A stretch of 44,546 nt of DNA, from NCBI GenBank assembly GCA_017307915.1, contig JAFKGG010000378.1, positions 1-44,546 on the forward strand, written 5' to 3'. A program made the position numbers and the translations under genes. Below are positions 43,226-44,546 of this stretch, piece by piece (the first letter of the stretch is position 1; each line of letters starts with the position of its first letter). Source of the DNA: Burkholderiales bacterium (GTDB lineage Bacteria > Pseudomonadota > Gammaproteobacteria > Burkholderiales > Burkholderiaceae_E). The notes below the pieces were generated by a model. That model made no database searches and had not been told where the DNA came from. It saw only the letters and a program-made list of their open reading frames with translations.

Positions 43226-43476
43226 GCTGATCGGAGTCTCGCGGTACGTCGGTCGTAGCGTGCCCGGTCGAGGCGGCGCGGCTGCGCCGCATGATACACA
43301 GCCGCCCGCCTGGGGCTGGCTTGCATTCCGGGCGGAGCGCCTGCTCTTCGCCATGGCTGTTGGGGGTTCGAGCGGGGTCCATCCGCACCGCGTGCCACGT
43401 GGCCGGCCCGCGGATCTGGCCCTGTCCAGATCGGCACCAATTTGGTGCTCGAATCCTGATGAAAAATAAAAGTAAA

Positions 43477-43495
43477 GATAACGATAAAAATTCGC
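43477..43495. promoter_or_regulatory. Fur-like box, Fe(III)-binding-protein side
   Basis: GATAACGATAAAAATTCGC agrees with the 19-bp Fur consensus at 14 positions. It lies in the AT-rich part of the 344-base gap between the divergent Fe(III)-binding-protein and DUF2325 genes; the rest of the gap nearer 43225 is GC-rich and shows nothing further. Confidence 0.55.
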
Positions 43496-43503
43496 AATTG
43501 CGA

Positions 43504-43535
43504 TTGACATCTAAACGAGAACAATTATCATTCAT
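43504..43535 (+). promoter_or_regulatory. Promoter of the DUF2325 gene with overlapping Fur-like box
   Basis: A perfect TTGACA (43504-43509), 16 bases and TATCAT (43526-43531) form a strong sigma-70 promoter. GAGAACAATTATCATTCAT (43517-43535) matches the Fur consensus at 12 of 19 and covers the -10 element, so Fur would block polymerase. ATTATCATT is also shared with the Fur-like site before the MFS gene. Confidence 0.65.
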
Positions 43536-43569
43536 CCACGCCGACGACTCTTTGAATGGAGGATGAGAG

Positions 43570-43878
43570 ATGAAGGCACTGCTGGTAGGCGCCGATCGCC
43601 TGGGTAACATTCCGCAGGTTCTGACCGAGTACGGAATTTCGATTCTGCGGCACGTCTCGGGACGCGACCCATCCGCGCAGCGCGCCGAGCGGGGCATGCC
43701 GGCGGGCACTGAGTTGTTGATCCTGTTCACCGATTTTCTCGGCCACAACGTGATGCGCGGCTATCGCGAAGCCGCCAAGCGGCAGGGCTTGCGCGTGGTG
43801 GCCTGCCGCCGTTCAACCTGCAGCCTGCGCGGTGCGCTCGATGCGTCGGAGCTGTGTTCGCGGGCCTTGGCCAAATAA
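43570..43878 (+). CDS. DUF2325 domain protein
   Basis: A 102-residue cytoplasmic protein of the DUF2325 family: MKALLVGADRLGNIPQVLTE, ELLILFTDFLGHNVMRGYRE and AAKRQGLRVVACRRSTCSLR. The two cysteines in VACRRSTCSL (CX4C) might bind metal or respond to redox state. GGAGG lies seven bases before the ATG. It is divergent from the Fe(III)-binding protein gene, with Fur-like sites between them, so a role in the iron-starvation response is inferred; the biochemical function of DUF2325 is not known to me. Confidence 0.85.
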   Translation: MKALLVGADRLGNIPQVLTEYGISILRHVSGRDPSAQRAERGMPAGTELLILFTDFLGHNVMRGYREAAKRQGLRVVACRRSTCSLRGALDASELCSRALAK

Positions 43879-43971
43879 GCGTCGCTGTCGCGACCGTTAC
43901 CGTAGCCGCCTGGGCGGCGCGGTGACGGATTTGGCCTGGCTGGCCGCTCGGCTCAGTTCACCCGGTTGAGT

Positions 43972-44546
43972 TCAGTTCACCCAGCTTGCCTGCCCGGCGG
44001 GCAAGGCATCGGCGCCCATCGGCATGCTGACCGCAGCCGCACCTTCGTCAGACGCCAGCCTGCGCCCGCCGTTGAAGCGGGTCTGCCAATACTGTTTATC
44101 GATGTTTTCGACGCGCACCTGTCCGCCGCGCGACGGTGCGTGAACGAACTGGTTGTTGCCGATGTAGATGCCGACGTGCGAGAAGGCGCGGCGTACCGTG
44201 TTGAAGAACACCAGGTCACCGGGCTTGAGCTCGTTGGCGGCGATCGCCTGGCCGGTGCGGCTGATTTCTTCCGAGCGGCGCGGCAGCACCAGCCCCAGGG
44301 CCTCGCGGAACACGTGTCGCACTAGGCCGCTGCAATCCAGGCCGGTTTCGGGCGAGTTGCCGCCGAGCCGATATTGAACGCCGAGCAGCGCCAGCGAGCG
44401 GATCACCAATTCAGCGCCCAGATTGCCGCCCGAGGTACCGGCGCCCGCAGCGCCTGAGGCTCCGGCAGCGGCCGGCATCGCATCGCTTGTCGTGGCCGAG
44501 AACTTGGTATCGGCGACGGCGGCGCCCTCGACCGCGCGGTGGACGA
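43972..44546 (-). CDS. NlpC/P60-family cell-wall peptidase, 5' end outside the window
   Basis: A C40 cysteine peptidase cutting peptidoglycan stem peptides. The catalytic Cys is in TGLDCSGLVRHVFREA, the first His in RRAFSHVGIYIGNNQ and the third polar residue in NQFVHAPSRGG. The catalytic domain reads on from VIRSLALLGVQYRLGGNSPE. The frame stays open to the window edge (VADTKFSATTSDAMPAAAGA), so the ATG at 44478 is probably internal and the true start, with a signal peptide, lies beyond 44546. The Ala/Gly-rich segment is a linker before the domain. Confidence 0.9.
   Translation of the reverse strand, partial: VHRAVEGAAVADTKFSATTSDAMPAAAGASGAAGAGTSGGNLGAELVIRSLALLGVQYRLGGNSPETGLDCSGLVRHVFREALGLVLPRRSEEISRTGQAIAANELKPGDLVFFNTVRRAFSHVGIYIGNNQFVHAPSRGGQVRVENIDKQYWQTRFNGGRRLASDEGAAAVSMPMGADALPAGQASWVN

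Overview
The window looks like a chromosomal segment of a GC-rich betaproteobacterium of the order Burkholderiales. The reasons are the uvrB / low-molecular-weight phosphatase / iscRSUA-hscBA-fdx-iscX order, a COG4255-type gene next to recJ and lolCD, several Bug (TctC-type) periplasmic binding proteins, and many class III CoA-transferases. Nothing in the sequence names a genus; an Alcaligenaceae-like lineage is my best guess.

Layout. 1-1.2 kb: end of uvrB, a low-molecular-weight phosphatase gene and a strong terminator. 1.2-8.2 kb: an apparently inserted accessory block holding an IS256-type transposase remnant, a divergent folE, a di-haem cytochrome c lipoprotein, a broken resB remnant, a mono-haem cytochrome c translationally coupled to a Tat-type ferritin-like protein, an ECF sigma factor, and an MFS transporter behind a Fur-like site. 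The sigma factor and the ferritin-like gene share a two-part upstream motif that could be their common promoter. 8.2-14.1 kb: three successive inverted repeats, an IscR-box promoter and the complete ISC iron-sulfur operon.

14.2-23.1 kb: a catabolic cluster. A divergent GntR regulator faces a small protein, an amidase containing a 15-bp minisatellite, a CoA-transferase, a crotonase lacking both usual glutamates, a NitT/TauT-type ABC importer, a polysaccharide-deacetylase/cyclic-imidase family protein and an alpha/beta hydrolase. I infer import and hydrolysis of an imide- or amide-type compound followed by CoA activation. The substrate is unknown, and this is the best candidate here for an undescribed pathway.

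23.1-38.1 kb: housekeeping genes, namely lysS and prfB (with its programmed +1 frameshift), recJ, a COG4255 gene, lolC-lolD (with a 17-bp junction duplication), tatD-type hydrolase, comEC, an alpha/beta hydrolase and a RidA-family gene. A luciferase-like flavoprotein plus Bug protein pair sits between lolD and tatD. 38.2-38.4 kb holds degenerate short repeats. 38.6-42.1 kb: an alpha-methylacyl-CoA racemase-like gene, a Bug protein and a CoA-transferase, probably one operon. 42.1-43.9 kb: an orphan Fe(III)-binding protein divergent from a DUF2325 gene, with Fur-like boxes between them. The window ends inside an NlpC/P60 peptidase gene.

Iron is a recurring theme: Fe-S assembly, ferritin-like protein, cytochromes, Fe(III) uptake and Fur-like sites.
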